Of a DNA stretch of 64,000 nt, positions 52,013 through 61,802 are shown one piece after another (the stretch's first letter is position 1; the number at the start of each line of letters is the position of its first letter). The position numbers were made by a program, and so were the translations under genes. The stretch spans positions 1,045,001 to 1,109,000 of the forward strand of contig NZ_BLAW01000001.1 in the NCBI RefSeq assembly GCF_009617895.1. Direction: 5' to 3'. A model generated the notes under the pieces. That model was not told the origin of the DNA. It saw only the letters and a list, made by a program, of their open reading frames with translations, and searched no databases. This stretch comes from Prolixibacter sp. SD074. Its GTDB lineage: Bacteria; Bacteroidota; Bacteroidia; Bacteroidales; Prolixibacteraceae.

Positions 52013-53224
52013 ATGAAAACAATAAAATCAATCACCATATTTCTCCTGTTTACTGTTGTGATGGCCGGAACGTTATTTACCGGCTGCAACGAGGAATCAG
52101 ATGGCGTTGGTAAACACCCAGCGATCAAATACATCCGGGTAACCAAACCCCAAGCATCCGACTCGCTGGTAGTAAGCGCCTACATGGGCAGCCTAATAGC
52201 CATCATGGGCGAAGATTTGCAAGGGCTGAAAGAGCTCTGGTTCAACGACCAGAAAGCCAAACTGAATCCGGCATACATTACTGCTACATCCGTTCTGGTA
52301 TCAGTGCCCAGTATCATACCGGACTCAGTTTCTGACCAGATGATACTTCTGTTTAAAGACGGGCAGCAGCTCACCTATCCTTTCCGAGTGGATGTACCTG
52401 CACCCATCCTTTCGAATATGCTCTGCGAATATGTAAATGCGGGAGATACCGCAGTGATTTACGGTAACTATTTCCTGCCGGCCGAAGGTTCTGACGAACC
52501 CAATGTCTACTTTTCGGATAACGTGAAAGCAGAAACCATCGTCTCCTGGTCGATGGATGAGCTGAAAGTCATCGTACCCGATGGTGCTGTTTCCGGAAAA
52601 GTAACGGTAGAATCCATGTATGGAACGACCCGTTCTTCCTTCATATTCCGCGATAATACCAATATTATTCTCAATTTCGAAGATTCATCCTATGGTAATC
52701 CTTGGGGACTAGGAGGTTTTGGAACTACTAACGGATGTTCAGGACAATATCTGCAGTTTGTTGGAACGTTGGGAGCGTGGCAGTGGTTGAACCCAATGAT
52801 GTTCGGCTATTGGGCTAAATATGGCGCGGGTGATATACCGGTAGCTGATGGACTGGTAGACGATCTCGAACTCTGTTTCGAAGCCAATGTGGTGACTTGG
52901 TCAGATGTACCGATGCTCATCTGGTTTGATAAGTACGATACGCCCGATGGAATCAATCCGGATGGTGATGCCGCTCAGGCACACTGGAAACCCTACAACA
53001 AAGACGGTATAAAATCGACCTATTCATCCAATGGATGGATAACCGTTTCCATTCCGTTATCCGACTTTATCTACAATAAGGATGAATCGAAAGCAGATCT
53101 AAAAATCAGCGACATCTCGCAATACACAAATGTCACGTTCATGCTGTTCGGCGCCTCCGACGACACCTACCCTATTGATATCAGAATCGATAACGTTCGC
53201 ATCGTTCCGTTAAAAAATAAATAA
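52013..53224 (+). CDS. IPT/TIG surface glycan-binding lipoprotein (SusE/F position)
   Basis: A 403-residue lipoprotein with lipobox LFTGC (Cys27). It holds IPT/TIG immunoglobulin-like segments (about 45-215, with AIMGEDLQGLKELWFND and YGNYFLPAEGSDEPNVYFS) and a C-terminal beta-sandwich from about residue 220 with NFEDSSYGNPWGLGGF that looks like a glycan-binding module. It lies 18 bp after susD in the position of SusE/F, so it should hold the polysaccharide at the cell surface. The ligand is unknown. Its C-terminal domain resembles that of the next protein. Confidence 0.8.
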   Translation: MKTIKSITIFLLFTVVMAGTLFTGCNEESDGVGKHPAIKYIRVTKPQASDSLVVSAYMGSLIAIMGEDLQGLKELWFNDQKAKLNPAYITATSVLVSVPSIIPDSVSDQMILLFKDGQQLTYPFRVDVPAPILSNMLCEYVNAGDTAVIYGNYFLPAEGSDEPNVYFSDNVKAETIVSWSMDELKVIVPDGAVSGKVTVESMYGTTRSSFIFRDNTNIILNFEDSSYGNPWGLGGFGTTNGCSGQYLQFVGTLGAWQWLNPMMFGYWAKYGAGDIPVADGLVDDLELCFEANVVTWSDVPMLIWFDKYDTPDGINPDGDAAQAHWKPYNKDGIKSTYSSNGWITVSIPLSDFIYNKDESKADLKISDISQYTNVTFMLFGASDDTYPIDIRIDNVRIVPLKNK

Positions 53225-53232
53225 GCCAAACT

Positions 53233-55347
53233 ATGAAACGAAATAGATTCCTCTTTATATTCCGAATGCTCGTCATCGTTTTGATGGCGGGTTCCATTCT
53301 GGCATCCTGTAACAAGGATGACAATGGCAGTACACCGATTGTACTGAACAGCTTTGGACCTTCTCCCGCTTTGCGCGGAACAGAAATCCGTTTTATCGGT
53401 CAGAATCTCAATAAGGTAACGAGCATTGTGCTTCCGCAGAACATTGAGATTACTGAGTTTACCATGTTCAGCGGCGATGAGATACGTTTGGTCGTTCCAC
53501 AGGAAGCTGAACCTGGTTACGTAGTGTTAAAAACGCCTCAGGGCGATATTACAACCAAAACGGAACTGGGATATTCCGAACCCATCTCCATTGAGAGCTT
53601 TGCACCCGATTCCGTTAAATCCGGAGACACACTCACCATTAAAGGTGATTACCTGGGTCAGATTAAACAAGTGATCTTTGCCAACAACGTGCTGGTAGAT
53701 TCGGCTGCTTTCAAAAGCCTGAGTCGCTACGAAATCAAAATTTTGGTTCCCATCGAAGCGCAAACCGGTAAAGTTGCCATCTCAAACGGAGCAGAATCGC
53801 CTATCGTAATTTACACCGAAAGCGACCTGAAAGTAACATTGCCCGAATTTACCGGAATGACTCCCAATCCGGCCAAACCGGGAAACGCGATTACTATTTC
53901 AGGGAAAAACTTCGATTTGGTAAAATCCATCATCTTCAACGAGAACCTCACGGTGACAGATTTCACTCTCAATGGAACCAAAACAACCATTACGGTAAAC
54001 GTTCCAGTCAACGCAAAGGACGGAGCAGTAAAACTGGTGGCATTCTCAGGTGTGGAAGTAGCCAGCCCGACAGCATTAACACTGGTAATGCCTGTCATTA
54101 CGAAGATCGATCCCAATCCGGTGAAAAACGGTGCCATACTAACCATTACCGGAACTGATTTGGATCTGGTCACCTCGGTTACCTTTGGCGGCGATAAGAC
54201 AGGAACAGTCACTTCCGCAACCGAAACAGAACTTCAGGTTACGGTACCTGACGATGCTGTAACCGGCGTTGTTACGCTGGCCACTCAGTCCGGTAATAAT
54301 GTAACAAGCGAAGAGCTTACCCTTATTGATCCGGTGTTTACCAGCTTCACTCCTGCTCAGGCGAAAGCCAATACCGACATAACCATTACAGGTACCGATC
54401 TCGATTTGGTTACAACAGTCGATTTCATAGGTGGTATGAGTGGTACTATTGCTTCACAATCGGAAACATCGCTGGCGGTAACGGTTCCGGTAGGTGCTCA
54501 AACAGGCCTCATCACGTTAGTTGCCAAAAACGGAACTGAAGTTACTTCACCTTCAGATTTCACAATTCTGACCAACCTGCCTGTGTTCTCATCTTATACA
54601 GAAGCAAAAGCAACTCCGGGAGAGATTCTGACCATCAACGGAACCAATATGGATCTGATTAAGGAACTGATCTTCCCGGATAATGTGGTCGCTACGGCAT
54701 ATGGTATTAAAACCGATACCAAAGTGGAAGTATATGTTCCAATGGATGCTGCGATTGGCTATGGGCAAATCAAGATGATTACCTACGAAGGTGAAGAAGG
54801 CCTGTTGCCGGAAATCTTTATTGGTGGCGTTGAGCCGGTGGCTGATCCGAGTCTGGTCATCAACGATTTTGATGAAACCGGTCACGATCTCAGTTGGGAT
54901 AACTGGGGCGGCACTGTTGAATTAGGCAGCGATCCGGCAATAGCCATTTCAGGTAACTACATGCACGGAATAGCTGATGCATTGACCGGTTGGGCCTGGA
55001 TTTGGGGCTGTAACCACTCTGCATTGCCAAAAGTGGAAGCTACAAAAGCTGATTATCTGCTGAAAATGGATGTCAATCTGAACAAGCCATTTGGTAGTAC
55101 CAATGTGCATTTCCAAATGGAGATGGCCGGTAACCGGATTGATATAGGCGGATTTGGCGTGGTTGCTGCCGACGAAACCACACCGGGATGGATTACCGTC
55201 ACTTACGACTTGTCTCAATTCGCCGACCTGCCTGATGTGATTTCCGGTGACGATACACTCGAATGGGGTATGAATTTCAATTATGCCGATGGAAGTGTGG
55301 ATATTACCGGTTTGTACATTGATAATATTAGGTTCCAACACAAATAG
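53233..55347 (+). CDS. IPT/TIG multi-repeat surface glycan-binding lipoprotein
   Basis: A 704-residue lipoprotein with lipobox ILASC (Cys26). Six IPT/TIG repeats of about 80 residues follow one another, each with a GTDLDLV- or GQNLNKV-like strand (for example TITGTDLDLVTSVTF and TINGTNMDLIKELIF). From about residue 535 a C-terminal module (DFDETGHDLSWDNWGGTVEL) resembles the end of the previous protein and likely binds glycan. It starts 8 bp after that gene. The stalk of repeats would lift the binding module from the surface. Confidence 0.82.
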   Translation: MKRNRFLFIFRMLVIVLMAGSILASCNKDDNGSTPIVLNSFGPSPALRGTEIRFIGQNLNKVTSIVLPQNIEITEFTMFSGDEIRLVVPQEAEPGYVVLKTPQGDITTKTELGYSEPISIESFAPDSVKSGDTLTIKGDYLGQIKQVIFANNVLVDSAAFKSLSRYEIKILVPIEAQTGKVAISNGAESPIVIYTESDLKVTLPEFTGMTPNPAKPGNAITISGKNFDLVKSIIFNENLTVTDFTLNGTKTTITVNVPVNAKDGAVKLVAFSGVEVASPTALTLVMPVITKIDPNPVKNGAILTITGTDLDLVTSVTFGGDKTGTVTSATETELQVTVPDDAVTGVVTLATQSGNNVTSEELTLIDPVFTSFTPAQAKANTDITITGTDLDLVTTVDFIGGMSGTIASQSETSLAVTVPVGAQTGLITLVAKNGTEVTSPSDFTILTNLPVFSSYTEAKATPGEILTINGTNMDLIKELIFPDNVVATAYGIKTDTKVEVYVPMDAAIGYGQIKMITYEGEEGLLPEIFIGGVEPVADPSLVINDFDETGHDLSWDNWGGTVELGSDPAIAISGNYMHGIADALTGWAWIWGCNHSALPKVEATKADYLLKMDVNLNKPFGSTNVHFQMEMAGNRIDIGGFGVVAADETTPGWITVTYDLSQFADLPDVISGDDTLEWGMNFNYADGSVDITGLYIDNIRFQHK

Positions 55348-55364
55348 TTAGATGTTTAGCAAAA

Positions 55365-55403
55365 AAGAAGCGCTACATTCCTCACCAGGAATGTGCGCTT
55401 CTT
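55365..55403. terminator. Strong hairpin between the lipoprotein and GH26 genes
   Basis: AAGAAGCGC-T-ACATTCCT pairs with AGGAATGT-G-CGCTTCTT over a four-base CACC loop. The T-run is on the minus strand rather than the plus strand, so on the plus strand it may act as an attenuator or RNA-stability element rather than a full stop. Confidence 0.5.
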
Positions 55404-55460
55404 CCCATTGTCAAAGCACATCCAATACGGTACTTTTAAGCTGATCATTGATTCAAAGCC

Positions 55461-57119
55461 ATGAATATACTTCCATCATTTCTCACATTCCTGTTGCTAT
55501 TTCTGTTTGCCGGGGCAATCAACGCCCAAACCACCTACGAAGCAGAAAATGTCTCATTGAGTTCCGGACTTTCCGTCCAGACGTCCATTTTGGGGTATTC
55601 GGGTACAGGATATGTGGGTAACTTCTCGAACGACAACGACCAGCTTACCTTCGTATTTTCCATAACAACTGCTGGTTATTACGACATTTCATTGGGTGTC
55701 GCTACACCTTACGGCGAAAAAACCAACGATATTTCGATTAACGGTAATACCACTTCATTTACGGTAGCACAATCCGATGCTTTTCAGGAAATTAGCATTG
55801 GAAAAGTTCGTTTAAATGAAGGTCAGAACGAGATCAACATCATCAAAAACTGGGGTTGGTTTTATGTAGATTACCTGAAGATTGTGCCAAACAACGATCC
55901 CGCTATCGAATTTAATCTTACCGGGCAACTGGTTAATCCCAATGCAAGCGATAATACGAAGCGATTGTATCAGTTTCTGTTGGATAATTTTCAGAAGAAA
56001 ATCATCTCCGGAACCATGACACTCAATAGTTTCGATGAAACAGACTGGTTGAAGGAACAAACCGGAAAAGAACCCTCTCTTATCGGGATTGACTTCATGC
56101 ATTGCAACCGAGGCTACACCTGGTACGACGACATGACGCCTACAAACGATGCCAAAGCCTGGTACGACAAAAACGGAATACCTGCAATGTGCTGGCATTG
56201 GCGCGATCCTTCACGGCTAACCGAAGAGTTTTATACCGACAATACTAACTTCGATGTATCGAAAATTTTCGATGAGAACTCCGCTGAATACCAGGAAATG
56301 CTCAGCGATATCGACTACATTTCAGGACTGCTGAAGAATCTTGCCGATGACGATGTACCAGTTTTATGGCGTCCGCTACATGAAGCCTCAGGAGGCTGGT
56401 TTTGGTGGGGTGCCAAAGGCCCGGATGCCTGTAAAAAGTTGTGGCAAATCATGTACGACCGGATGGTTAATTACCACCATTTAAATAACCTAATTTGGGT
56501 ATGGACTACCGATGCCAATCCCAACAATATGGATTGGTACCCCGGTGACGCGTATGTCGATATTTTGGGCGTGGATATTTATGCAAACCAGGGAGATTTT
56601 AGCTCGCAATACCTCACATTCGATAAAATCAAAACTGACTTTGCCGGAACGAAGATGGTCACACTCAGCGAATGCGGAATTGTACCCGATCCCGATAAAC
56701 TTCAGCAAGATGAGGCCGGATGGTCCTATTTTATGACCTGGTACGGCGATTTTGTGGAAGATGGCACCTACAATCCGCTTAGTCACTGGGAAAAGGTGAT
56801 GAACAGCGACTACGTTATCACGCTGGACGAGATGCCTGATCTGAAAACCTATGTCACGTCTTCAGTCGATATTCCGCTGAAAAACGGCGTGAATTTTCAA
56901 TGCTTTGTTGATCCAACGCAAAGGCAGTTGAAAATTACACTACAAAACTATCAGGGAGACTATTTGGTCAAAATATACAACCTAACGGGAACGTGCTTTT
57001 TTAATCAAAAAATTACTGAAGGCGCCATTTACATCCCTCTGGCCGATCTTCCCCCGGGTATTTTATTGGTTTCAATCAGCACCCAGTCACAACGATTCAG
57101 TTTTAAAGTGAGGAATTAG
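55461..57119 (+). CDS. GH26-family beta-mannanase with CBM35-like and C-terminal sorting-like domains
   Basis: A 552-residue exported enzyme. Signal peptide (1-22), N-terminal CBM35-like module (about 25-143, TYEAENVSLSSGLSVQ), GH26 catalytic domain (about 165-460) with acid/base Glu308 in WRPLHEASGGWFWWG and nucleophile Glu404 in LSECGIVPD, and a C-terminal beta domain (about 480-552, VKIYNLTGTCF and FSFKVRN) like the type IX secretion tails. Beta-mannan is the usual GH26 substrate; some members cut mixed-linkage glucan. It is the last gene of the SusCD locus, separated by the hairpin at 55365. Confidence 0.88.
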   Translation: MNILPSFLTFLLLFLFAGAINAQTTYEAENVSLSSGLSVQTSILGYSGTGYVGNFSNDNDQLTFVFSITTAGYYDISLGVATPYGEKTNDISINGNTTSFTVAQSDAFQEISIGKVRLNEGQNEINIIKNWGWFYVDYLKIVPNNDPAIEFNLTGQLVNPNASDNTKRLYQFLLDNFQKKIISGTMTLNSFDETDWLKEQTGKEPSLIGIDFMHCNRGYTWYDDMTPTNDAKAWYDKNGIPAMCWHWRDPSRLTEEFYTDNTNFDVSKIFDENSAEYQEMLSDIDYISGLLKNLADDDVPVLWRPLHEASGGWFWWGAKGPDACKKLWQIMYDRMVNYHHLNNLIWVWTTDANPNNMDWYPGDAYVDILGVDIYANQGDFSSQYLTFDKIKTDFAGTKMVTLSECGIVPDPDKLQQDEAGWSYFMTWYGDFVEDGTYNPLSHWEKVMNSDYVITLDEMPDLKTYVTSSVDIPLKNGVNFQCFVDPTQRQLKITLQNYQGDYLVKIYNLTGTCFFNQKITEGAIYIPLADLPPGILLVSISTQSQRFSFKVRN

Positions 57120-57209
57120 TTAAAGCACCAAGATAAATTCAATCAGCACACTAAATTACTGACAATTAAACCAAGTCAAATTAACTTATCATTTAAATAG
57201 CACAAGGTC

Positions 57210-58454
57210 TTACTTATCAGGATTATTCGCTTTTAGGTTCTTCAATCGCGCCAGCAGCGGTGGATGCGAGTAATGGAAAAAGACATAAGCTTTGTGCGGC
57301 GTCAGATTACTCAGGTTTTTCACCGAAAGCTTTTTCAACGAATTACCTAACGCTTCTGCCAATCCATAGCTTGCAGCGAAACTGTCGGCCTGGTACTCGT
57401 TCTTCCTGGAAAAGACATTCATACCCATCCCGATAAGGAAAGAAAGCGGAGCGTACAAAATTCCAAAGGCAACCAGTCCCACATGAAAACTTGCCACATC
57501 CGCTCCCAAAGCCAAAGCGGGTTCCGGCCGGCCAACGACAAGTGAGAAGATATAGAGCATCACAGCCGTATTCAGTAACGACAACAACAAACCGGAAACA
57601 ATGTGCTTCTTCTTGTAATGCCCTATTTCGTGTGCCAATACTGCCACAATCTCTTCGTTTTCCATTTCACCCATCAGTGTATCATATAGCACGATACGTT
57701 TTTTCGCGCCAAAACCCGTAAAATAGGCATTCGCTTTGGTCGAACGTTTCGACCCATCGATGACAAAAATGTTGTCCAGCTTGAACCCAGCCCTTTCAGA
57801 AAAGCGTTGAATAGCATCACGTAACTCACCATCTTGCAACGGTTTCTGCTTATTGAAAAGTGGAACTACCAGTGTGGAATAAAACATCGTCATAAACAAG
57901 GAAAAAGCTGTAATGACGATTAAAGTATAAATCCAGAACATTCCCTGCGTCTGCTCATAAATCCATACAACCAGCGCCAACAAACCGCCCCCGATAACAG
58001 CAGCAAGCAGCAGGCTTTTAATATGATCGAATATGAAAGTCTTCACGGTAGTTTTATTAAAACCAAACCGCTCTTCAATAACAAAGGTGCTGTACCAACC
58101 AAATGGTAAAGTAAGGATATCGGAAGCCAGGCCAATAACCCCGAAAAACAGCAAGGCCAGCCAAATAGGGTTGGTTGTCCACTGTCTCAGGTAAATATCG
58201 AGCCACCCAAAACCGCCAAAGGCAAACATCAGGATAATCACGAAAAAGCTCAGGGTAGCTGTAACCAGGGAGAACCGGCTTTTCGCTTTTTCATATTTCT
58301 GTGACCGGGCATATTGTTCCTCGTTGTATATTCCCTTCAGCTCGTCAGGAAGTTTTACTGACAGGGAATTTGAATTCAAGTATTCAAGGTAACGTTCAAA
58401 AATAAAGTCAAGAACAATGATTACCAGGATGATATAATAAACAGAATTATGCAT
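57210..58454 (-). CDS. M48-family zinc metalloprotease (Ste24-like)
   Basis: A 414-residue membrane protease with about six spans and the zinc motif HEIGH (His275, Glu276, His279; third ligand Glu in the later EYQADSFAASYGL, about residue 352). The Ste24/CAAX-protease type N-terminal membrane region (residues 1-200) and the C-terminal YSHPPLLARLKNL fit the eukaryote-like subgroup. It could process or clear membrane proteins. It reads against the GH26 gene; the 90-bp gap contains no hairpin. Confidence 0.9.
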   Translation of the reverse strand: MHNSVYYIILVIIVLDFIFERYLEYLNSNSLSVKLPDELKGIYNEEQYARSQKYEKAKSRFSLVTATLSFFVIILMFAFGGFGWLDIYLRQWTTNPIWLALLFFGVIGLASDILTLPFGWYSTFVIEERFGFNKTTVKTFIFDHIKSLLLAAVIGGGLLALVVWIYEQTQGMFWIYTLIVITAFSLFMTMFYSTLVVPLFNKQKPLQDGELRDAIQRFSERAGFKLDNIFVIDGSKRSTKANAYFTGFGAKKRIVLYDTLMGEMENEEIVAVLAHEIGHYKKKHIVSGLLLSLLNTAVMLYIFSLVVGRPEPALALGADVASFHVGLVAFGILYAPLSFLIGMGMNVFSRKNEYQADSFAASYGLAEALGNSLKKLSVKNLSNLTPHKAYVFFHYSHPPLLARLKNLKANNPDK

Positions 58455-58522
58455 CGAATATAAAAGTTGATTTATGCGGGGCGAATGTACAAAATATCGT
58501 TGTCATCCACCACAACCGGACA

Positions 58523-59524
58523 TCAGGCACCAAACTGTTTTTTAAGCTTTCGCTCCTGTTGCAAGCGTGTAGCCAGGATATCAATGTAGTCCTTACATTT
58601 CTGTTTATGGTCTTCGTTATTGTAAACATGATATGATTTGGAAACCCATTCGAGTGCCAATTCAAGATGGCCGAGCATTTCGCAGGCCAAAGCCATATTG
58701 TAAGTCGCCTTTGCTTCAATGTTTTTATTATCGCTTTTGGCCATTTTAGTCCAGATTTCAGCAGCTTCCTCCCATTGATTTTTCGCGACCAGACTATCGG
58801 CTCTTTTCATCTCTTCGTTACCCGAATAATAAATCAACCGGTCAGTCCATTTCCAGGAAGGAACAAACAACATAGCCACCCGGGCGCCATTGTTTTCGCC
58901 ATACGTTTCAAGCACGTCGACAAAAGTTTTCGGGTATCTGTTGTTTTTCTCATAAGTAATCAATTCCGCCCGGTTGGGAATCCAAAGCATGGTATCGGCG
59001 TATATTTTCCAATAAGTATTTAAACCACCAAGAGTATTAAAAAAACTCCACCGCGCCCCAAGAACCACCTGCTTTACGAGCTGGTTATTTGTGTTGTTAT
59101 CACTTATCCAAACGGTGTCAAGCCCGACCAGGGCCTGAACTCCCATGGAACCACAAAAAGCTGACATTTTGGAGCGCAAAACGGAATCGGGTACTGCCAA
59201 ACCTTTTGGGAAAAAATCAAGCCCGTTGTGCACTACAGCAACATGATGAAAGTACTGAACACTGTCTGTTTGTGATTCAAATCCTTTCAGACTTGCAGCA
59301 GCATAGCAGTTGATAACGCTATCTGCATTGTTCCTGAATTTAATTCCATTCGAAACGGGATTCCGGTGAAAATCGACCAGTGCGAGGTTCACAATACTGT
59401 CGGGCAACGAAACGACGGCAGGCTCCATCACCTGCATATCGACAAATCCAAAATTATTGGTTGTATAACATCCTGAGAATAAAAAAAGAACTAAAATAAT
59501 TAATAACAAATGGTTAGGCTTCAT
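58523..59524 (-). CDS. DUF6340-like TPR lipoprotein, paralogue 1
   Basis: A 333-residue lipoprotein with lipobox LFSGC (Cys19). Landmarks are a start VDMQVMEPAVVSLPDSIVNLALVDF, a middle domain with SKMSAFCGSMGVQALVGLDTVW, and a C-terminal TPR-like pair ADSLVAKNQWEEAAEIWTKMAK. Its start overlaps the stop of the following paralogue (upstream gene) by one base. It is one of three similar genes in a row; the family is uncharacterised. A structural or stress role is possible. Confidence 0.75.
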   Translation of the reverse strand: MKPNHLLLIILVLFLFSGCYTTNNFGFVDMQVMEPAVVSLPDSIVNLALVDFHRNPVSNGIKFRNNADSVINCYAAASLKGFESQTDSVQYFHHVAVVHNGLDFFPKGLAVPDSVLRSKMSAFCGSMGVQALVGLDTVWISDNNTNNQLVKQVVLGARWSFFNTLGGLNTYWKIYADTMLWIPNRAELITYEKNNRYPKTFVDVLETYGENNGARVAMLFVPSWKWTDRLIYYSGNEEMKRADSLVAKNQWEEAAEIWTKMAKSDNKNIEAKATYNMALACEMLGHLELALEWVSKSYHVYNNEDHKQKCKDYIDILATRLQQERKLKKQFGA

Positions 59525-60558
59525 TATTTCATTTGTTGGTTTAGCCTGGAAATTTGTTTCTGACGGTCCAATAGAACAGCGAGGTACTGTCCGGCCACGG
59601 GGCCATATCGTTTACCATCCATCAATTTGACTGCTTTTGATGCCCAACTGACCGCTAAGTCAATTTGGTTCATCATTTCAGCAGCAACAGCCAGGTTTAG
59701 TTCAGCAATTCCACGGTTTTTAGCAACCTGGACCGAAGCAAGCCGATTCCAAATGGCCGCAGCTTCTTCCCATTGATTTTTCTGCGCCATTTGTGTGGCC
59801 TTTTTCCACTCATCACCGGAAGGGGTTACAATAGTACGGTTGGCCGTTGTCCACAAAGGTCCCATATGATGCGCATACTGTTCTCCGGCAATTTGGGCCG
59901 CCAATTCAACCGCTGCTTTTCGGTCCGGGTTCACTTTCTTCATATCCAGATTGCCATACTGGTCGTAGCGGTTCCACACCAAATTGTCGGTATAACGAAA
60001 ATGGTCGACTGGTTTTTCTTTTCCCGGTAGATAAAGTGCCCAAAGCGCATTGATTTTTACACTGGATTCCCCTGAATCGTCTCGTACTCCGGGAGTTACT
60101 TTGGAATAGAAATAGCTAAGCATTTCCAGCGCAACCAGCCCGTCAACATGGCTTTCCCGACATATTTTAGATACAAAATCGGAAGACAACAGCAAAACAT
60201 GCTTACCACGATGTGGCCGAATCGCGTTGTACGGATACGTCACAATCGTATCGTAACGCCCCGTCGCCAGTAGTTTTTTCTGAAGATTGTCTAACGCGGA
60301 TTGAACTGCCAAACTATCAAGCCTCTCATTTTGCTTTTCAGGGGCCTTTTTTAGCTTATAATTGAAACTATAGTAGTTATCCAGTGTGTCGACGTCGTAT
60401 TTGAAATTACGGGCTATAAAAGCCAAATTTCGCATATTTGCAGGAAGCGTTACCTTTCCAGGTTTCAGTACTTCAATGGGAACCAATTGTGTGGTCGTAC
60501 ATGAAGCAAAAAGCAGTGTGCTGGCCATTATCGCTAAAATAAACCGGCGTGTTTTCAT
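59524..60558 (-). CDS. DUF6340-like TPR lipoprotein, paralogue 2
   Basis: A 344-residue lipoprotein with lipobox LFASC (Cys20). It shares with its neighbours the start VPIEVLKPGKVTLPANMRNLAFI, a middle block with KICRESHVDGLVALEMLSYFYSK, and the C-terminal TPR text KATQMAQKNQWEEAAAIWNRLA. The stop overlaps the first base of the next gene, so translation is coupled. Function unknown; probably a periplasmic or outer-membrane lipoprotein with a helical scaffold end. Confidence 0.75.
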   Translation of the reverse strand: MKTRRFILAIMASTLLFASCTTTQLVPIEVLKPGKVTLPANMRNLAFIARNFKYDVDTLDNYYSFNYKLKKAPEKQNERLDSLAVQSALDNLQKKLLATGRYDTIVTYPYNAIRPHRGKHVLLLSSDFVSKICRESHVDGLVALEMLSYFYSKVTPGVRDDSGESSVKINALWALYLPGKEKPVDHFRYTDNLVWNRYDQYGNLDMKKVNPDRKAAVELAAQIAGEQYAHHMGPLWTTANRTIVTPSGDEWKKATQMAQKNQWEEAAAIWNRLASVQVAKNRGIAELNLAVAAEMMNQIDLAVSWASKAVKLMDGKRYGPVAGQYLAVLLDRQKQISRLNQQMK

Positions 60559-60610
60559 GATTTCAGTATTTATTTTGACCGGCGAGATTAGTCCCCTGCC
60601 TGACCGATGA

Positions 60611-61678
60611 TTAATCGGCCTCTTTCTCTTCGTCGATCTTTTTCAGTAATTTTCTTCGTTTGTCCAGTATCCTGAGATATTCGTCTGTTTGGTGCCGGTA
60701 GTAAGTCTTGTACGACTTCACCCCCCATGCAATCGCTTCTTCGATATCGCCGTTCATTTCATTGGCCAGCGCCAGATTAAACTCCACCTTACTCCTTCTG
60801 CTTTTAGAACCCACACCGGCATACTTTTCCCAAATCTTTTGGGCTGCTTCCCATTTGCCGTTCTCAGCTAATGGAATCGCCTTATCGATAGCCTTATTCC
60901 CGGTGGCGAAGATGTGCCTTCGGGCGTCCTTCCACTGCGGCGCGATTTTGCGGGCCAGATCCTGTCCGGTTACTACTCCGCCTTCAACCAGTGCGTCCTT
61001 AATCGACGGCAGCTTGTAGTACATCTCTTCGGCTGTGTATCCATATGAATCCCAGAAAATTGTATCGGTAACATTGAAAGCCCGCACCCTCTCACGGTGT
61101 TTCGGATCGTAAAGCCTCCACCGGGAGTGATACGTAAGATCCAAGGCTCCGTAATAGGTTTCGACCATATTACCGGAAAAATCCTGCTCATAACCACTGT
61201 CGAAATCGGTATTGACCTCCTCACTGAAACTTTCCAACACCAGAAGGGCATCGGTATTGAAGTTTTTGCACATGGTCGTTACAAACTCCCAATCCAGAGG
61301 CCCGGGGCTAATGGTCGAAGGCAGGAAATTAGTCAGATTTTTCTCTTTGGGAATAACCACGTCAAACCGGTCCGAATTGAACAATTGGTGTGCTGCCACC
61401 TGGATTACTGTATCAGCAGCAATGCTATCGCGAAGTGTGGTATCCAGCTCCAAATGACGGTCAGACAGCAACTGTTCCAGCGAATCGCGATCCCAGTTTT
61501 TAAAATCAGGTGTCATGCTCCGGTTAAAAACCGTCAGACCCTGAATAGAATCAGGAACATAGGATGGCGGCGGCTGAAGCAACTGGATATTCACTGTCCG
61601 GACAGCCGAGCAACCGCCAAGCAGGGAGATGCCTGCCAGCACAAAAAGAAAATAAACTATGATGCGGATCCTCTTCAT
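60611..61678 (-). CDS. DUF6340-like TPR lipoprotein, paralogue 3
   Basis: A 355-residue lipoprotein with signal MKRIRIIVYFLFVLAGISLL and lipobox LGGC (Cys at about 23). It shares with its two downstream neighbours the start VNIQLLQPPPSYVPDSIQGLTVF, an internal CKNFNTDALLVLESFSEE and the TPR block DKAIPLAENGKWEAAQKIWEKYAG. An earlier in-frame ATG at 61693 gives five extra residues; the later start is preferred for the lipoprotein signal. Likely first gene of a three-gene unit. Confidence 0.75.
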   Translation of the reverse strand: MKRIRIIVYFLFVLAGISLLGGCSAVRTVNIQLLQPPPSYVPDSIQGLTVFNRSMTPDFKNWDRDSLEQLLSDRHLELDTTLRDSIAADTVIQVAAHQLFNSDRFDVVIPKEKNLTNFLPSTISPGPLDWEFVTTMCKNFNTDALLVLESFSEEVNTDFDSGYEQDFSGNMVETYYGALDLTYHSRWRLYDPKHRERVRAFNVTDTIFWDSYGYTAEEMYYKLPSIKDALVEGGVVTGQDLARKIAPQWKDARRHIFATGNKAIDKAIPLAENGKWEAAQKIWEKYAGVGSKSRRSKVEFNLALANEMNGDIEEAIAWGVKSYKTYYRHQTDEYLRILDKRRKLLKKIDEEKEAD

Positions 61679-61802
61679 CTGACACTTATTCAAGAATCTT
61701 TTTCTTATTCAAAATTTACTACACACTAAAATATAATTACTTAAATAACATCAACCCAACAAATAATTTAAGTATAAATTAGTTGAAAATCAGTTATTCT
61801 CT

